Positions 9,275 to 19,188 are shown, counted from the stretch's first letter. The stretch: DNA of 64,000 bases from Gonapodya prolifera JEL478 (GCA_001574975.1 KQ965767.1:88243-152242), one strand, 5' to 3'. Translations and numbers: made by a program. Notes: a model not told the origin generated them from the sequence alone.

Positions 9275-10769
9275 GAAAAAGGTTTCTACATTAAAAGGAC
9301 AATTAACAAGGAGCGATAAGCAAGCAAACATTATCGGGACACGACGTTACAAATTGAAAGGCTTTAAGAGCTTTTGGGATCAACAGAAGCAAGAACCACA
9401 TTTCTTTTGGGACGATATGTGTTCCTTCAAGGACTTGTACAGAGCTGCTTACAATGCATCTGTTGCGTATTACAACGCCAGAGAACTTCCTGAGAAGGAA
9501 AAATTTGATGCTTTGGAAGAGAAAAAGTATCAAGATTCTCTTCAAAAAATCCGAGAGTGGAAGAACAAAAACAAATCCAAAAGGAAAAAGAAGGATAAGA
9601 AGAAAAAAGACACAACAAAGACAAAAAAGCAGACGGGACCAAAACGTTACCGGAAAAAAATCTATCCAAAAAAGGGCATCAAGAAACAGGAGTTGGTTGA
9701 AGAATTCAGGAAGATGGACATTTATTCTGGTCCAAAATGGGACAAAATCAGATCAGCTTTTGGTTGTGAACTTTTGGACTATGCATGCAAGCAATTTTGT
9801 GAGGCCGTTTCAGCTTGCATTGAGTTGAGAAAACTTGGTCATCAGAAGGATTTTGACATGAAGTTTAAATCCAAGAAGGCAAAAAAGGAAACATTCACCA
9901 TCAGAAGTCGGATGTGGGGAAATTCAGGAAACTACAAATTTGGTGAAGGAGTTTACATCACAAAGAAAACAAATTTGGGCCAAAAAAGGGAAAAAATACT
10001 TTTGAAGGATCTCCTCACACATGATGTCACAATTTCTTACATCAATGGAAGCTTCTTTGCCAACATCCAAGTTGATGGGGAAAGGAGTGTTTTGGACGTG
10101 GAAAACCAACACGTTCAACTTTCAGCTTCATACGATCCAGGAGTTCGTTCTTTCATGACGATTTACAGTCCTCAAGGATATTCCATCCAATGGGGAGCAA
10201 ACGATCACAAACGGTCGTTGAGACTTTTCACTGCACAATGCAAGTTGACACGCTTGGCCAGGAAACCACCATCTTCCACCAATACAGTAAAGCATAGGAC
10301 CAGAAGACATCTGAAACAGACTGCAGCCAAAATAAGGGAGCGAATCAGAGGCTTGGTTGATGAATGCCATCGGAAGTTGATTCATTTTGTTACAAACACA
10401 TTTTTGAACCACAACATTCCAGTATTCAAAACGAAAAATATGCTTCAAGGAAAGCTCAACCGGAAGACCAAAAACTGCATGTCAATGTGGAGGCACTACA
10501 CTTTCAGAAAAAGGCTTATGGACAAAGGAAAGATGAAGGGTTGCATTGTCAACGTTTGCACAGAAGAATTCACCAGCCAACACTGTACGGGGTGTGGCTA
10601 TCGCTCAAAAACATCTGCAAAGTGGAAGAAATGTCCCAACTGTGGCTTAGAAATTGATCGTGATGAAAGTGGATCTAGGAACGTTTGCTTGATGCAAATT
10701 ACGAACACTTATAACGAGATTACAATGTCTCAAGTACCTCAGGACTCTGCCTCTGTGCAGTGCTCTTGA
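9189..10769 (+). CDS. Fanzor (eukaryotic TnpB-like) RNA-guided nuclease
   Basis: I start the gene at the ATG at 9189, giving 526 residues, the usual Fanzor size; the frame is open upstream to 8571. The N-terminal third is Lys-rich (KKKDKKKKDTTKTKK and similar). RuvC-I is seen as SASYDPGVRSFMTIYSP. The RuvC-II region is around LIHFVTNTFLNHNIPVFKT; Fanzors are known to use a displaced catalytic glutamate there. A zinc finger follows (CTGCGYRS and CPNCG) and then RuvC-III as EIDRDESGSRNVCLM. The predicted role is an RNA-guided DNA endonuclease that helps its transposon persist. The Lys-rich N-terminus could provide nuclear import. Intact, without introns. Association with an IS607 recombinase suggests the Fanzor2-type lineage. 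Confidence 0.85.
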   Translation: MEFLQTQITTMEEQKNLTLQEIQKLQTFKKKVSTLKGQLTRSDKQANIIGTRRYKLKGFKSFWDQQKQEPHFFWDDMCSFKDLYRAAYNASVAYYNARELPEKEKFDALEEKKYQDSLQKIREWKNKNKSKRKKKDKKKKDTTKTKKQTGPKRYRKKIYPKKGIKKQELVEEFRKMDIYSGPKWDKIRSAFGCELLDYACKQFCEAVSACIELRKLGHQKDFDMKFKSKKAKKETFTIRSRMWGNSGNYKFGEGVYITKKTNLGQKREKILLKDLLTHDVTISYINGSFFANIQVDGERSVLDVENQHVQLSASYDPGVRSFMTIYSPQGYSIQWGANDHKRSLRLFTAQCKLTRLARKPPSSTNTVKHRTRRHLKQTAAKIRERIRGLVDECHRKLIHFVTNTFLNHNIPVFKTKNMLQGKLNRKTKNCMSMWRHYTFRKRLMDKGKMKGCIVNVCTEEFTSQHCTGCGYRSKTSAKWKKCPNCGLEIDRDESGSRNVCLMQITNTYNEITMSQVPQDSASVQCS

Positions 10770-10858
10770 GTGTATGGTATTGCCTGCTACCATTTGAAAG
10801 AACTTTTGGATAGAAATAGCTAGTTTGTTAGGAATTTAGGCTTTTTTAATGATTTCAG

Positions 10859-13374
10859 GGTTCTAATACAGGCGAAGCCTCTTCCACAAAAACCACAAAC
10901 CTAATGGAGCAAGAGAATCCGTCCGTTGACCCCAAGAAAATCCTCGACGAACTTGTGAGTCTTCATCCAAAGACCTTGTTTTCCGAAGCGCAAGTTGATT
11001 CGTCCATCCGTTCTGATTCAGCGAAAGCTTGGGATTTCTGAACAAGAAGAGTACGCCACCAATTTTATGGAACCGGATGGATTGGAAAGATTTGCTCGGA
11101 CGAAAAGACGAGGCAAAGTCGTTGATGCATTGAATGTCCTTGCAGGACTGTCTCAATTTGCAAGGGTACTGTTGAATTCTGCGCTCGATTGAAAAGTTCC
11201 TTTTTCAAATGTTCAAAACAGGAGAACCCCAAGCTGTTGAAGCTCAAACGGACACCAGTCTCTATTTGGCCACCTCCCGAAGTTGTCCTTGCACAGGATA
11301 TCGTTTTGTATCACGAGAAAGACATCCCAGAGGAAGATGTTAAAGCGCTGGATTTCAACACCGCAACTTTGTCTCTATTTCACACGAATGGTGTTTTCAA
11401 TGACTTTGTGAGTCTTTGTTAATAATGAGTGGAAATGGTATCGAGCCACCTTTGTCATTTTAGAAGGTACAAAACACGGACAACCACGAAACTCCGGCGA
11501 AGGATAAGGAAAAGCCTACAGCTGCAGAAGCCAGGGAGGTATGTATATCTCTTTCTTCAGTTTCATTGCTTTTGCGTAGTGAGCTGTGTTCCTTCTCAAA
11601 TCAAAGGCTCAAGACGCCGTCACTCTCAAAACCCCGACGAAGGAGAAGGAAAAGCCTGGAGCTGCGAAAATCAAAAAGGTGAGGTTACCTTTCTTCTTGT
11701 TCATTGTCTTGTGAGCAATGTCCCATTCCTCAAGGCTCAAGACACCGTCGCCCGCGAAACTCCGACAAAGGAAAAGTCTGCAGCTCCCGATACGGACTTG
11801 GTGAGCTTTTCTTTCGCTATTTTCATTGTTTTTGGATAATGAGTTATATTCCTTCCAAACTTAAAGGCTCAAGACGCCGCCCTCGAAACTCCGACGAAGG
11901 AGAAGGAAACGCCGGTCGATGAGGATGCAGTTATGGCAAGTTTCACATTTCTATCGATGGTTGCTTAGCTTTCTCGAACTTCATTCCTTCTTGTTTCACA
12001 GGCCGAATTCACTATCTCTGAAGAATCCCCAACGAAAGGGAAGGGAAAGTCTGTTGCCCAGGTAAAGGATTGGTCTTTGATCATTTATGACTCCGTCCTT
12101 CATTTTACATGTTCAGATCTCAGAAATTCCCGCGGAAAAGGAGGTGGAATCAAAAGCACCACATCCAAGCAGGGCTTCTATGAAGAAAGTGAGTGTTTTG
12201 TCTTTTCATGGTCCATTTGTAAGGCCAACTTTTCACAAGGTTCTTGAACTTTCATTGAAGATTTCGCAAGATGATAATGGAAAATGCCCCACCGCCGAGA
12301 CACTTGTCGACGATGGAGAGATTGTACGTATTTCTGACTGCTTTCATTAAGATTTGGCTGATCAAGTTGTAATAGCCGCAAGTTGCGGGAGCCGCGGAGC
12401 ATAGTGATATGGTATGTTGTGTTTTGGTTACGTGCCCATGTTTAACTCTTGACATTTCTTTATTATATTAGCTTGCGTCTTCTCAAACAATGGAATCGGT
12501 ACGTAATGAGTGTTTGTACCTAAATTCTTGTCTTACATGCCATTTTTGTTAGGTCTATTCGGATGTCGAAAATCCTAAAACTCAACAAGATCTCATCAAC
12601 ATATGGACTCAAATGGCCCAATTTACCTCGGAGTTTTCGAATCTCTCCTCCAATTTCACCAAATTTGCTACCGGAATGGCCTCCCTACTTGTTAGTAGAT
12701 TTCATTTCACGTGTCATTTGTTGCTTGACGGACTCTTTGTAGACCAACCAACTCGGGTTAACCTTACCAATCGTCAACCAAGACAGTTACCCTCAGTCAG
12801 AAACTGACGTGGCCTCTATTCATACTTTTCAAGCCCCACACCAGAGGTGGTCACCGGATCCAGAGGTATTTCTATTATTTTTCATTATATTTTGATTATT
12901 CCGATGTTTTCCATTCCAATAGCTTAATGGCGGACCTTCTAACAAACGCTCAGGATCACAACTCGAGTCTCCTCCCAGGAAAAAGGGCAGACCGTTATCG
13001 GCAAAAAAGGAGAGCAAAGAAAGGGTAAGTATATTTGTGTTCTATTGTCATTTCAAGCACATAAACTCCAACATTTTCCCAGCCAAACGTGAAATGGACC
13101 GAGGTCATTCGGGACAATTTCGAGGTCGGCGACACTTTCGAGGCCAAGACTTCACCCCACTACAAAGTTTTCTTTGAAATATGGGAAGACTTTTGCGATG
13201 CACCAGTACACAAGAAACCACCAACCAAGCGTGAGTCATTTCAAGTTTATAGATTTTACCTCATTTCATTTGCCTTTCGCAGAAACATTTGATCGGTCCC
13301 TTATCGCCGACTTTGTTCAATTTGTGGTGGACCACCCAAAGTATCCTCAAAATATCAAGTTGCTTCCAGAGTAG
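10859..13374 (+). CDS. Micro-exon gene with tandemly duplicated exons (17 exons, unknown function)
   Basis: Seventeen exons can be read: 10859-10954, 11022-11165, 11222-11407, 11464-11538, 11607-11678, 11735-11800, 11867-11935, 12002-12061, 12117-12188, 12261-12323, 12376-12411, 12472-12498, 12553-12690, 12743-12865, 12923-13024, 13083-13230 and 13283-13374. All introns are phase 0 except the last (phase 1), and 50-72 nt long; the one after 11935 starts GC. The splice keeps one frame to the stop. Exons 5-7 are clear duplicates (AQDA or AQDT, then TPTKEKE/TPTKEKS), with 4 and 8 weaker relatives (ETPAKDKEK, ESPTKGKGK). Later exons carry WTQMAQFTSEFSNLSSNFTK (helical), an AT-hook-like RKKGRPLSAKK, and a C-terminal domain with VKWTEVIRDNF and FVQFVVDHPKYPQNIKLLPE. 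The AT-hook hints at DNA binding; function is unknown. The first visible exon begins at an acceptor (GATTTCAG), so 5' exons may be missing; an in-frame ATG is at 10904. Confidence 0.7.
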
Positions 13375-13481
13375 ATTTATTATTTTTCATAAAACTTTTC
13401 CTTGAAAAATACTTTTTCCATAAGAGAATCTTTTGAAATGTGAAAATTCCAAAAAACTATTTTCTCCCATTCCATCTCAAA

Positions 13482-15248
13482 ATGGCCATCGACGCGGAAA
13501 CTATTGCAAAATCCTTTGAAATCGCCGTGGATGTACAAGGAAAGTATCCAGTAAACGCGATACTTGCAAATATTTTCGCGATGGATGTCAAAAAAGTTGC
13601 TGATAAAGTGCTTAACCAGCGAAAGAAAATTCCAGAGTTAGGGAAGTATTTTGACACTCATTTTTCGAAAATTGGTGGCAAAATGTCATCCACTTCATAC
13701 CATATTCTGGAATTCATGCGTCTTTTGGACAAGCACAAGGTTTATTCCATTCCAATTGATGCCATTGATGAATACGATGGCTTGAATGGAATAAGCGCGA
13801 ATGTAGAAGAAAAGGAAAGTGAAAAGGGTGATGAAGATGAGGAAGAGCAGGAAATCGACAAGGATGTTTCAAAGGATAAAGGCAAAGGTCCTGAAATTCG
13901 GATTGTTTCGGAGGTTCAAGATGATGCAAACACAACATCTATTCCAGTCATTGCTGATGACGATGCAAACGTGAATAGCAAGAGGGATCAAGACATTGCT
14001 CAAAGGATCGAGGAAGCATTTGCGAAATGCAGAGTTCATGAAAAATACGGTGTTTCGGTCGCGGATTTCCTCAAAAATATGTTCGATCTTGAAGGGAAGT
14101 CTTTGGAAAATCAGATCAATCAGTTGCAGAAAGGCACTGAAAACATCAGTGCCTTCACCCTGAGCGACTATCCCAACGTCAAGAACAAGATGTGGTTTGG
14201 AAAGCCAAACGACATAATTCGCGCTGTTGCACGCACGCCTCTTGCAAGAAAACGTGGTTGGACTGACATCTCGACAAACGAGTACATCCGCAAAATTGGC
14301 GGCGACGAATCTCTTCATCAGGAAATTGAGTCAAACAGAAATGCAACAAAAGGAACACTCATTGCGCAAATGGCGCGATCATCAGATGTTGGATCCACAT
14401 CTTCATCATCTTCCGGATCTTCATCTTCAAGTAGTGCTCTTATTCATCCATCTTCTTTGCAAACATATTCAAATCAAACCGCGAAAATCTTGGAGCATTT
14501 TGTTTACATTGCAATGAACCATGAGCTCGGACTCTTGAAAATTGGGGAAACCATGAATCTTTCAAAGAGAAATAGCACTTTACAAGGATTGGAAGAAATA
14601 AGTGTTTCCATATTGTTTGCACTTCGCATCAATAACTACTTTCCTACTGCCAATTGTAAGGCAATTGAAAGCATGATACACGAGAGTTTTCGGGCATTCA
14701 TCTCAAAGAAAACCAAGGATTATCTCGATTTTCATCAGCTTAGGGAAAAGCTTGACATAACAGACGATGATGACTTGGCCATGCAAAAGGTTGCATGGTA
14801 CATCTTTCAACACATGATTGCTTTTGCTTCTCAAAAAAATCTGCTTCAGCATTGTGACCTCTACGAGAGATCTGATTGTAATTTCATACCAATCACGGAA
14901 AGTTCATTCATTTCTCGAAGGAAACGTTTTGGAAGTTCTGAATCGGAGATTTTTGTTGATTCCGCAACAATTTTTGGCGGAAAAAGGAAGCGCGAAGACG
15001 AGATCATGAATGATGACAAGACATCAAAGAAAGTAAAGATGGACTCTGGACTTGACAATATTGAGTTGGAAAAGGAGAGAATTCGCGGAAATGTTGAAGT
15101 TGAGAAGAAAAAGGTTGAAAGTGAAGTTGAGAAAAAGAAATTTGACGTTGAGCTGGAAAAGCACAAAGTGGATATGGATATGAAGCTGAAAATGATGGAA
15201 ATGTTACTTGAAAAGGGGAAAATGGAGCTAGTAGAACGCCTTTTGTAA
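13482..15248 (+). CDS. T5orf172 (GIY-YIG-like) domain protein with C-terminal coiled coil
   Basis: A 588-residue intronless frame; I take the ATG at 13482 (MAIDAETIAKSFEIAV) because the frame upstream has no other ATG. Residues ~1-100 form a helical region of unknown type (MSV199-like is possible but not shown). An acidic linker and a Ser-rich tract (near 14400) follow. Around residues 335-450 lies FVYIAMNHELGLLKIGETMN with LSKRNSTL, the pattern of T5orf172, a GIY-YIG nuclease relative seen mainly in large DNA viruses and phages. The last ~60 residues are a charged coiled coil (VEVEKKKVESEVEKKKFDV and onward). Predicted to act on DNA or in nucleic-acid binding. The frame is intact. It could derive from a large DNA virus, but no other viral gene supports this. 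A poly(A) signal follows. Confidence 0.65.
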   Translation: MAIDAETIAKSFEIAVDVQGKYPVNAILANIFAMDVKKVADKVLNQRKKIPELGKYFDTHFSKIGGKMSSTSYHILEFMRLLDKHKVYSIPIDAIDEYDGLNGISANVEEKESEKGDEDEEEQEIDKDVSKDKGKGPEIRIVSEVQDDANTTSIPVIADDDANVNSKRDQDIAQRIEEAFAKCRVHEKYGVSVADFLKNMFDLEGKSLENQINQLQKGTENISAFTLSDYPNVKNKMWFGKPNDIIRAVARTPLARKRGWTDISTNEYIRKIGGDESLHQEIESNRNATKGTLIAQMARSSDVGSTSSSSSGSSSSSSALIHPSSLQTYSNQTAKILEHFVYIAMNHELGLLKIGETMNLSKRNSTLQGLEEISVSILFALRINNYFPTANCKAIESMIHESFRAFISKKTKDYLDFHQLREKLDITDDDDLAMQKVAWYIFQHMIAFASQKNLLQHCDLYERSDCNFIPITESSFISRRKRFGSSESEIFVDSATIFGGKRKREDEIMNDDKTSKKVKMDSGLDNIELEKERIRGNVEVEKKKVESEVEKKKFDVELEKHKVDMDMKLKMMEMLLEKGKMELVERLL

Positions 15249-15296
15249 GGAAAATGGTTTTCTTGAAACAATTTGAAAATCCGAAAATTTTCATTC

Positions 15297-15302
15297 AATA
15301 AA
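15297..15302 (+). terminator. AATAAA polyadenylation signal after the T5orf172 gene
   Basis: The hexamer lies 49 nt past the stop codon at 15248, the usual position for a eukaryotic 3'-end signal. Confidence 0.5.
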
Positions 15303-15383
15303 ACTTGTTTCAAGATTTGAATGAGTCTCCAATTCAGATTTGAACGTTTGGAATATTTTCATTCAAAAAAAATTATGGAAGTA

Positions 15384-15842
15384 TTAATGACACATTTGCT
15401 TATGTTCGTTCCAGTCCAATTTTTGACATTCTGGACTACAATATCTCCTTGTTTTGCACCGTCCACATTTTTTAGTTTTGACATCACATCTAAGACACAC
15501 ATGGCAAGGATAAACTGTGTCAAAGACATTCTCCTTCATGTCTTTGAGAGTGTCCTTAATGGATTTGCGACAAGCATCTTCACATTCCGTGCCATTGCAT
15601 GTGTACCCAATTGCCACATTTACGATAGCCTGCGGCAGTGCAAAAACGGTAGTCGATACGAAAGTTGTAGTGTGATTGCCACATATGCAACACCCGGGGT
15701 GATTGCGGAGAATATCTTGTGCAATTTTGTCGACAAGTTGTCTGGTAGCCACCATGTCCTGGTCAAAAGACACATCTGTTGTGTAATGGATGTTTGACAC
15801 TGTGTTGGAAAGAATGGTCAGTTTGACTTTTAAGAAAGACAT
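15384..15842 (-). CDS. MYND-type zinc-finger protein
   Basis: A single-exon frame of 152 residues starting at the ATG at 15842. The first ~100 residues contain several cysteines (CCICGNH, CNGTECEDAC) in an unassigned domain. The C-terminal 40 residues are a MYND finger: CHVCLRCDVKTKKCGRC, YCSPECQK, LDWNEHKQMC, which has the C-x2-C...C-x2-C...C-x3-C...H-x3-C ligand order. MYND fingers bind proline-rich peptides in regulators of transcription or signalling. The gene is short and complete. It runs convergent to the T5orf172 gene and about 320 nt from the Fic-like gene, which is transcribed divergently. Confidence 0.75.
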   Translation of the reverse strand: MSFLKVKLTILSNTVSNIHYTTDVSFDQDMVATRQLVDKIAQDILRNHPGCCICGNHTTTFVSTTVFALPQAIVNVAIGYTCNGTECEDACRKSIKDTLKDMKENVFDTVYPCHVCLRCDVKTKKCGRCKTRRYCSPECQKLDWNEHKQMCH

Positions 15843-16127
15843 TGATATGTTGGTGTGGATGCCAAATCTAGTTTTTTATATGGTTTGTTGAATTTCTGCC
15901 GATATTGTTTTGAAAATATTCCATATTTGTGGAGAAGCAAAAACAGAGAAGAAAATGGCAAAATGGCTGAGGTCAAAGTGGCTTCGGGATTTTGGATGGA
16001 TCGCACTTTCAACTTGACTTCTTTTGACAATATTTGATTGTGTGATTTTCTATTTGGAGATGGCAAGAGATTGCAAGAAATTTTCTGGCAAAACCGCAAA
16101 TTTGCAAAGAAAGGATCCTCGGAGAAA

Positions 16128-16135
16128 TATAAATA
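16128..16135 (+). promoter_or_regulatory. TATA-box-like element before the Fic-like gene
   Basis: TATAAATA lies 32-39 nt upstream of the ATG at 16167, a plausible core-promoter position with a short leader. Confidence 0.4.
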
Positions 16136-16166
16136 CACAACTTTTTTCTTCAGTAAATCCGCAATC

Positions 16167-17027
16167 ATGAAAAACTCAAAACTTACCATATCACAATCTC
16201 TCCAATCAACCATCGGAAGGTATGATTCTCCACCAAAACACTATGACATTTCAAAAATTCTCATTCCAATATTCTCCAGTCTTTCAGAAACTCCTTGGCC
16301 GCTTTTACTTCCACGCTACGGAACACCCCCCACGCATACTTTACAATATCCACAGCAATCGAATGGTCTTGAATGGTCTTCAAGGGTGTTTGCGCTGAAC
16401 CAGTTTTTACTTGACAATTCTGGCCCAGACTCCAAGCCTTGTGCTTACAGAGGCATTTCACGTCCAAGCAATATATGTCATACGCTCAATGGAAGCCTCC
16501 TTGAACTTGTGCGACTTGTTGTTGGATCAGCTATAGAAATTCGAGCAGATCAGCTATTTGATGATGGCAATCATCGCACATCTGTTGCCATTCTTTACGA
16601 GAAACTCTATGACCATTCATGGCTTTTGACTGGAGATCCTTTTGATGCTTATATAATCCTGAGTCATCGCAATTGCCTGTCAAAACCACGTGGGGTCGAG
16701 GAAGGCTGTGGTTTGGCAGACTATAAACACAGACAGAGTGTTCGTGAAGAACTCACAAAATGGATTCTGCGTCACACCAAACATTTCACACGAGTAAAAT
16801 ATGCTCATAGTAGAGAAAATCTTGTGGAAAACACGAAAATGATTGCCAAGAACAACACTTCAATGACAGAGGCATATCGGCGCTTATTGGGGCGTTTTCA
16901 CATTGTTCGGGAATATTACATGAAAATGAAGAAGAATGAACCACGTGTATTTCATCAGTTTAGAAAACTTTATCCTAGTTTTGTTCTTGGAGCTCCTTAT
17001 GGAAAGCGTTCTTCAAAAAGGAGATGA
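16167..17027 (+). CDS. Fic/DOC-like domain protein
   Basis: A single-exon frame of 286 residues from the ATG at 16167; the frame is open further upstream but has no earlier ATG. Near residue 130 it reads IRADQLFDDGNHRTSVAILY, which resembles the Fic core (H-x-F-x-D/E-G-N-G/K-R-x-x-R). Fic enzymes transfer AMP or other nucleotides to target side chains. Here the motif histidine is replaced (the position reads A or D) and GNGR is GNHR, so catalysis is doubtful. No Fic-inhibitory helix is evident. The C-terminal third is helical and basic. Its start is preceded by a TATA-like element. The next gene on the right is convergent and only ~140 nt away. Confidence 0.5.
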   Translation: MKNSKLTISQSLQSTIGRYDSPPKHYDISKILIPIFSSLSETPWPLLLPRYGTPPTHTLQYPQQSNGLEWSSRVFALNQFLLDNSGPDSKPCAYRGISRPSNICHTLNGSLLELVRLVVGSAIEIRADQLFDDGNHRTSVAILYEKLYDHSWLLTGDPFDAYIILSHRNCLSKPRGVEEGCGLADYKHRQSVREELTKWILRHTKHFTRVKYAHSRENLVENTKMIAKNNTSMTEAYRRLLGRFHIVREYYMKMKKNEPRVFHQFRKLYPSFVLGAPYGKRSSKRR

Positions 17028-17165
17028 ATGTTATTATATTTCATCCATTTTTTTATCGAATGCCAAAATGCTCATGCATCGGAGATTTGTTCTTTATTGC
17101 AACTTCGAAAATTCCACCAATTTATTTTCCAATCACTTACTCTCCTTTTCCGCCAGTTCTCCGTT

Positions 17166-19188
17166 TTAGTGGCAAGCTCCAAGAAGGAGCTGTGCATGGG
17201 TATCCCATTGCTCCGCGGCCTTGGTCCACCAAAACACGGCCATTTCCGTGTCCATCTCAACCCCTTCTCCATTATCGTAGCAAAGTCCAAGATTGAACTG
17301 TGCACTAACAAGACCTTGTTCCGCAGCTCTGGTCCACCAAAATACAGCAATCTCATGGTCCTTCTCCACCCCCGTTCCGTTGTCGTAGCAAAGTCCAAGA
17401 TTGTACTGTGCATGAGCATCACATTTTTCCGCGGCTTTGGTCCACCAAAATACGGCCTTCTTGAAGTCCTTCTCTACCCATTTTCCAGAATAGTAGAAAT
17501 GTCCAAGGTTGTATTGTGCGGTGACAAACCCATATTCCGCAGCTCTGGTCCACCAAAATACGGCCATCTTATGGTCCATCTCCACCCCTGTTCCGCTATC
17601 GTAGCAAAGTCCAAGATTGTACTGTGCTTGGGCATCCCCTTGCTCAGCTGCCTTGGTCCACCACATTGCAGATTCTGCAAAATCTCTTGAAACCCCTCCC
17701 AATCCTAGATAATACATTTGCCCAATTTCGAAATGTGCTTCTGGATGATCAAACTTTGCAGCTCTCAAGTAAACCTGAAATGAAGTTGTGATGTCTTGTG
17801 GAATTTCATCAGTGCCATCGCGATATTGTCTTGCAAGAAGAACAAGCTCCAAAGCGTCATCTGGAATGCTCGGAAGCAAATCCTTGATATTTGGTGGTAT
17901 TGGACGATGTTCTTCGGGTCTTTGTTGAAAAAAATTAAAAATGGCGTTATCAGAAATATAGATTGCGCACTTACTTAATGTGTTTGGCGAAAATCTCCTC
18001 AATTTCAAAAAAATCAGGGCGTTTTTGTGGGTCTGCATCCCAGCATCGAATCATCAAACGGTCGATTTCTACTGGCATTCTGGAGGCAGAGTGTACTAAT
18101 TCTGGACGCTTGAACTGATGTATTTCCTCAATGAAATCGTCGAGGTTATCATCATCTGTTGTGGAGTATGGGCGGCGCCTCAGCCAGAGCTATATAGGGT
18201 CGGGAACGCAAATGAATGACCAAAAGTATTATACAGTACGGTACAAAGATTCAGTTTACTCACCGAATACATCGTAATTCCAAACGCATACACATCGGCT
18301 TTGGTTGAGGGAGCCATTCCTTGCAAACGTTCAGGAGCCATGTAAAACAGTGACCCCTCGTTGCCATTTTTCATTTCTAGTTCACGAAAACCACAAGTGG
18401 TAAAGTCTACGATCATTGCACGTCGTAGTTTGTTGACCAGAGCGGCTTCCGGGCTCACGTCCATATGGAGGATATTGTTTTCATGAAGGTATTTTAGGCC
18501 TCGCGCAATATCAAAAAGCTTGGGGGAGCAATTAAAGCCGCATTGGTTCTTTACCAGACAATAATCAAATATAGAAGAACTCACAATCCACAACGTTTCC
18601 TTCTTCATTTCGTCAACAGGAGCCCCAGCGGATTTCAATTTTTCCAAGTACGTGGCAGCATTTCCATTCTCCATATAAGGATAAACAAGTACAATCTTCC
18701 CTCCTTTGCATGAAACGCCATAGAACGGGAGGGCATACGGGGATGCCGCAGCGTACCACACACGCACTTCTGTTTTAAGTTCCTATAATACACATTGAAA
18801 ATCGTTCCAAAACGCAGAAAAACACTTGAAAAACTCACCAAGGAGCTATAATGCCCAGGTTTGGCTTCAACCACTTTCAGAGCGACTGGAAAGTTCCGCC
18901 AGGTCCCGCGATACACCGTTGTAAATCCATCCTTTCCAATGAGACAGCTTTCATCCCACGAACATTCCACATCCTTGATATCAATCTCCCACGTCTCTCG
19001 AATCTTGGCCAATTGTACTTCTCCGCCGTGATTCCACACAAATGTTCGAGGTCTGAGTCAGGGTAAGAAAACCATTTGAGCAGCATTGTCACAGCATCCC
19101 CGCCATGAACACACTTTACAGAGTTATTCCGGGCGATTTCCGCTGTCTCTTCACCAAGAAGACACGGTTGTATGGCAGTACCAAGCAT
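17166..19188 (-). CDS. Predicted pseudokinase fused to Sel1 repeats
   Basis: Paralogue of the kinase-Sel1 gene at 622-2773, starting at the ATG at 19188 (MLGTAIQPCLLGEET). Shared landmarks are WEIDIKDVECSWDESCLIG, VALKVVE, MAPERL and the post-kinase phase-2 intron leading to PEEHRPIPPN and then five to six Sel1 repeats ending at 17166. Key catalytic positions differ: the loop reads GKDGFTTVY, the HRD-equivalent is HMDVSPEAA (catalytic Lys and Asn lost), and DFG is DFT. It should therefore be inactive as a kinase and may act as a scaffold. The N-terminal ~45 codons are in a different frame from the kinase domain near 19,040, so either a non-obvious intron or a frameshift lies there. Confidence 0.75.

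Larger units (their letters stand above)
8430..10800 (+). mobile_element. IS607-type transposon carrying a serine recombinase and a Fanzor nuclease
   Basis: The element is defined by a serine recombinase gene (8546-9274) and an overlapping Fanzor/TnpB-like gene (9189-10769) on the same strand, the tnpA-tnpB order of IS607 elements. IS607 elements have no terminal inverted repeats and make no target duplication, so the ends are estimated from the flanking genes: the left end lies in 8429-8545 and the right end between 10770 and about 10858. Both genes look intact. The region just after the nuclease is where the guide (omega-type) RNA end would be expected by family precedent; I cannot identify it by eye. 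Confidence 0.75.

Noticed and set aside
10955-10988. A 34-nt intron after the first visible exon of the micro-exon gene
   Set aside because: An acceptor at 11,021 gives a 67-nt intron in the same frame, matching the other introns of the gene.
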